In this document: one piece after another, positions 61,378 through 64,000 of the stretch
Numbering within the stretch: the first letter of the stretch is position 1
Layout of the letters: each line of letters starts with the position of its first letter
NCBI RefSeq assembly: GCF_000428065.1
Contig: NZ_ATZF01000001.1
Span: 542,310 to 606,309 of the forward strand
Source: Shimazuella kribbensis DSM 45090
GTDB taxonomy: Bacteria; Bacillota; Bacilli; Thermoactinomycetales; Thermoactinomycetaceae
Length of the DNA: 64,000 nt
Reading direction: 5' to 3'
Translations under genes and position numbers: made by a program
The notes under the pieces: model-generated
Told to the model about the DNA's origin: nothing
Databases searched by the model: none
Seen by the model: the letters and a program-made list of their open reading frames with translations, nothing else

Positions 61378-61479
61378 TTGACTAGATATACACCTATGAT
61401 TGAACAGTATCTTTCTATTAAAAACAAAAACAAAGATGCTTTTTTATTTTTTCGTTTGGGAGATTTTTATGAGATGTTT
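61378..61479 (+). CDS. mutS: MutS, 5' exon (interrupted by a group II intron)
   Basis: TTG 61378, with GGTGGAGGACG upstream, opens a frame reading [20 protein letters not shown] then [14 protein letters not shown], the N-terminus of mismatch-recognition protein MutS. After codon 34 the gene is broken by the intron starting GTGCG at 61480. The FYEMF motif in MutS is normally followed by Phe or Phe-Glu/Asp; the two bases after the intron (TT, 63999-64000) agree with a Phe codon opening the second exon. The rest lies beyond the window. The gene is functional only if the intron splices. Confidence 0.88.
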
Positions 61480-62088
61480 GTGCGCCCGTAAGGGCATCTA
61501 ATGAATCTGCCTTTGGCAAGGCAGTAGGCAAAGGACGTAACTAAAGCCTATCGTCAACCAGCTTATCCTAATGGGAAACCTGAGGGGGAGTGTAGCATGC
61601 TGGTAAAGTCACAAGTCACCAAGCTATCACGGTGCGACTGAGTGGCAAGACGAAACGGTTGCAGACAAGGATGAAGGCTATACTGCTTGAAGGACAGCCT
61701 GAGAGGTTGTAGCGTAAACTATGGCGAAAGGTAGCTAGAAACGCCATATAACCGGTGGAGAACCGTATAAAAACATTACGGTTTCTCGAACAGCGAGAGG
61801 GTCAGATGTTCTAACTACTCTCGTAACGTCCCACGGTTGCTCGCGCCCAATAAGGGAAGAAAAGGCGAACGTCCCATCCGAAACTGCAACATAGCTTGTC
61901 ATTAGATGTCTAAACGGGGATCACCTAAGTTGGAATGTCAGCGAAACTGGCTATGATGCAAAAGGCATCTGAATATCCAATATGGTGACGGAGCCCTCGT
62001 AGTAGTCCGAGCTAGGGAGAGCCTAGTACATGGCGAAGGAGGGCAGCTTACCTCGTTTAATACGAATTGGGAAGGAGCGAGAGGCTCT

Positions 62089-63891
62089 ATGAGAAATCCC
62101 GTGATGGTATTGAACAGTCTAGCTTCAAAGTCAAAAGATGAGGGATATACAATCCAGAGATTGTATCGGAATCTATACAATGAAGAATTCTTTCTGCTAG
62201 CTTACAGCAAGCTGGCACCTAATGAAGGGAATATGACTGAAGGTGTAGATGGAAGAACAATTGACGGAATGAGTATAAAGAGAATAAATACCCTTATCGA
62301 GAAGCTCAGGGATCAGTCTTATCAGCCAAAACCCGTTAGAAGAGTTTTTATCCCGAAAGCAAATGGCAAACAGAGACCCCTTGGAATACCTTCATTCGAG
62401 GACAAACTTGTCCAAGAAGTTTGCCGCATGTTGTTGGAAGCCATCTATGAAGGAAGTTTTTCGGACAATTCCCATGGGTTCAGACCCAACAGAAGTTGTC
62501 ACACAGCTCTTATGCAAGTTCAAAGAAACTTCACGGGGGTTAGATGGTTCATAGAAGGAGATATTGAATGCTTCTTCGACAGCATCGACCATCACAAACT
62601 GGTGGGAATTCTCAGAATGAGAATTGAGGATGAAAAGTTTATTAATCTAATCTGGAAATTCCTTCGAGCTGGATATATGGAGAACTGGAGATTTCACTCC
62701 ACATACAGCGGAACCCCACAAGGGGGGATCATCAGCCCTATTTTAGCGAACATCTACTTAGATCAGCTAGATAAATACACTCTTGGTATCAAATCTAGAT
62801 TTGACAAAGGGGCTAGAAGGAAAACCAATCCGGAATACAAAAGACTGGAATATCAGATTGGAAAACTTCAGAAACAAATGAGAGAACATATACCCGAGGA
62901 GACGAAAAAGTCTATTTCGGAGCGAATAGCTAAACTGAAAGATGAGATAAGAAAGGTATCCTATGTTGATCCGCTTGATGAAAACTTTAAGAAACTCTTC
63001 TATGTAAGATACGCCGATGACTTCATCATTGGGGTTATAGGAAGCAAAGAGGAAGCCAAGCAGATCAAAGCCGAGGTTGCTAATTTTACTAGTGAACGTC
63101 TGAGTCTCACGCTTTCGGAAGAAAAAACTCTTATTACTCACTCATCCGAACCAGCAAGATTTCTAGGTTATGACATCGTCATAACCAGAGATGAACATAT
63201 AACAAGGGATAAAAATGGGGTTAAGAAACGTTCTGGTAACATGAAGTGCAAACTTTATGTGCCTAAGGAAAAATGGCTGAATAAGTTACTCCAGTTGAAT
63301 GTCTTAAAGATTGATGACAAAGGAGAATGGCATTCTTTACACCGCTCCAGACTAGTCACTCTAGAAGACATAGAGATACTCCACATATACAACGCCGAAA
63401 TAAGAGGCTTATACAATTACTATAAGCTGGCAAACAATGCGAGTGTCCTGAGCAAATTCTTCTACATCATGGAATACAGTATGTACAAAACTTTTGCCAA
63501 CAAATACAGAACTTCGGTTTCCAAGATCCTTTATAAGTACAAGAAGGATAGAAAGTTTACAGTTGAATACGATGTGAAGAGTGGGAAGAAGTTTGCAACG
63601 CTCTATCATAAAGGATTCAAACGAGATCCCAAGGTTCTAATTGGTAAAATAGACATACTGCCCAACGAACTACCATATTCGGGTCGAACGAGCCTATTGC
63701 AAACACTCGAAAAAGAGGAATGCGAATGGTGTGGTGCGATTAATGTTCCTCTAGAGGTGCATCACGTCAGAAAGCTCAAAGACCTTAAAGGAAAAGCCCG
63801 TTGGGAACAACATATGATTGCGAGAAGAAGGAAGACGATGGTACTGTGTGAAGCCTGTCATGATAGGCTTCATGCAGGGAAGCTAGACTAA
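62089..63891 (+). CDS. ltrA: Group II intron reverse transcriptase/maturase (LtrA-type, with HNH)
   Basis: This 600-aa protein lies in intron domain IV. The RT domain has KPVRRVFIPKANGKQRPLGI, SHGFRPNRSCHTAL, GDIECFFDSIDHH, GTPQGGIISPILANIYLDQL and the catalytic Y308-A-D-D311. A maturase (X) region lies at about 440-520. The C-terminal HNH endonuclease has C545-E-W-C548, EVHHVRKLKDL and CEACHDRLH. All active residues are present. It helps the RNA fold and splice, and supports retrohoming. ATG 62089 has a modest GGGAAGGAG upstream. Confidence 0.95.
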   Translation: MRNPVMVLNSLASKSKDEGYTIQRLYRNLYNEEFFLLAYSKLAPNEGNMTEGVDGRTIDGMSIKRINTLIEKLRDQSYQPKPVRRVFIPKANGKQRPLGIPSFEDKLVQEVCRMLLEAIYEGSFSDNSHGFRPNRSCHTALMQVQRNFTGVRWFIEGDIECFFDSIDHHKLVGILRMRIEDEKFINLIWKFLRAGYMENWRFHSTYSGTPQGGIISPILANIYLDQLDKYTLGIKSRFDKGARRKTNPEYKRLEYQIGKLQKQMREHIPEETKKSISERIAKLKDEIRKVSYVDPLDENFKKLFYVRYADDFIIGVIGSKEEAKQIKAEVANFTSERLSLTLSEEKTLITHSSEPARFLGYDIVITRDEHITRDKNGVKKRSGNMKCKLYVPKEKWLNKLLQLNVLKIDDKGEWHSLHRSRLVTLEDIEILHIYNAEIRGLYNYYKLANNASVLSKFFYIMEYSMYKTFANKYRTSVSKILYKYKKDRKFTVEYDVKSGKKFATLYHKGFKRDPKVLIGKIDILPNELPYSGRTSLLQTLEKEECEWCGAINVPLEVHHVRKLKDLKGKARWEQHMIARRRKTMVLCEACHDRLHAGKLD

Positions 63892-63903
63892 GAGGCAAGT
63901 GGA

Positions 63904-63937
63904 GAGCCGTATACGCTGAGAGGTGTATGTACGGTTC
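63904..63937 (+). ncRNA. Group II intron domain V
   Basis: The 34-nt hairpin starts GAGCCGTATACG and ends GTACGGTTC. It carries the AGC catalytic triad and a GAGA-type tetraloop, as required for intron catalysis. Domain VI follows directly. Confidence 0.85.
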
Positions 63938-64000
63938 GGGGAGGGGTTCTTGGAAACCTGCCGTCGTAAGGCGGTAAGGCGCTGGGTTCCTACTCTACTT

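Larger units (their letters stand above)
61480..63998 (+). mobile_element. Group II intron in mutS
   Basis: The 2519-bp intron starts GTGCG and ends CTAC. A hairpin ACCGTA-TAAAAACAT-TACGGT (61762-61782) has AAACAT in its loop (61771-61776). That is the exact complement of the last six exon bases, ATGTTT (61474-61479), a perfect EBS1-IBS1 pair. Domain V (34 nt) is at 63904-63937. The domain VI stem follows, with a bulged A at 63992, seven bases from the 3' end. The encoded maturase is intact, so splicing and mobility are expected. Confidence 0.88.

Noticed and set aside
1..64000. tRNA, rRNA, tmRNA or SRP RNA genes
   Set aside because: I looked for their conserved arms and found none that I could support.

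Overview
The window is a low-GC chromosomal segment of a spore-forming Bacillales member. The gene order tepA-ylzJ-spoIIIE ... ymfF-ymfH-ymfI-ymfJ-ymfK-rodZ-pgsA-cinA ... recA-recX ... rny-ymdB-spoVS ... miaB-ricA-cotE ... mutS matches the Bacillus subtilis block between spoIIIE and mutS. Multiplied RodZ-like genes, korAB and extra inserts suggest Thermoactinomycetaceae rather than Bacillus itself; that family call is inference, the order-level call is firm.

Positions 1-10.5 kb are an accessory, decaying region. It holds terminase large- and small-subunit remnants, a frameshifted histidine phosphatase, a broken TPR gene, a YnfA-family pseudogene, a 24-bp tandem repeat and a 128-bp element with 8-bp direct repeats. 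Intact genes are an XRE-TPR regulator, an oxidoreductase/aminotransferase/Nudix cassette and a two-helix membrane protein. The region ends inside tepA, of which only the 3' half survives.

Positions 10.5-31 kb carry ylzJ, spoIIIE, a BmpA-type nucleoside ABC transporter, an inactive/active M16 peptidase pair, ymfI, DUF3243, DUF3388, four consecutive RodZ-like HTH-membrane genes, pgsA, cinA and a DEAD-box helicase. Positions 31-37 kb carry a DUF59 gene, recA under a LexA-like box, recX, and a four-gene overlapping cluster encoding an SbcD-like nuclease plus what looks like an SbcC/Rad50 ATPase split over three ORFs. Positions 37-44 kb hold rny, ymdB, spoVS (near-consensus sigma-H promoter), a membrane dipeptidase and korAB.

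Positions 44-56.7 kb are again accessory: a TnpB element sitting between the two ends of a deleted SDR gene, two GNATs, two MBL-fold hydrolases (one RNase Z), an sdpRI pair without toxin, a tnpB-less IS605-like relic, an ion transporter behind an attenuator-like hairpin, a PEP-utilising phosphotransferase of the rifampicin phosphotransferase type behind a TetR-like palindrome, a compositionally odd hypothetical gene and an M23 peptidase. Positions 57-64 kb return to the core: miaB, ricA, cotE, a COOH-NH2 ligase-type gene, and mutS, whose coding sequence is interrupted after codon 34 by a complete 2.5-kb group II intron encoding an RT-HNH maturase. The intron ends two bases before the window does.
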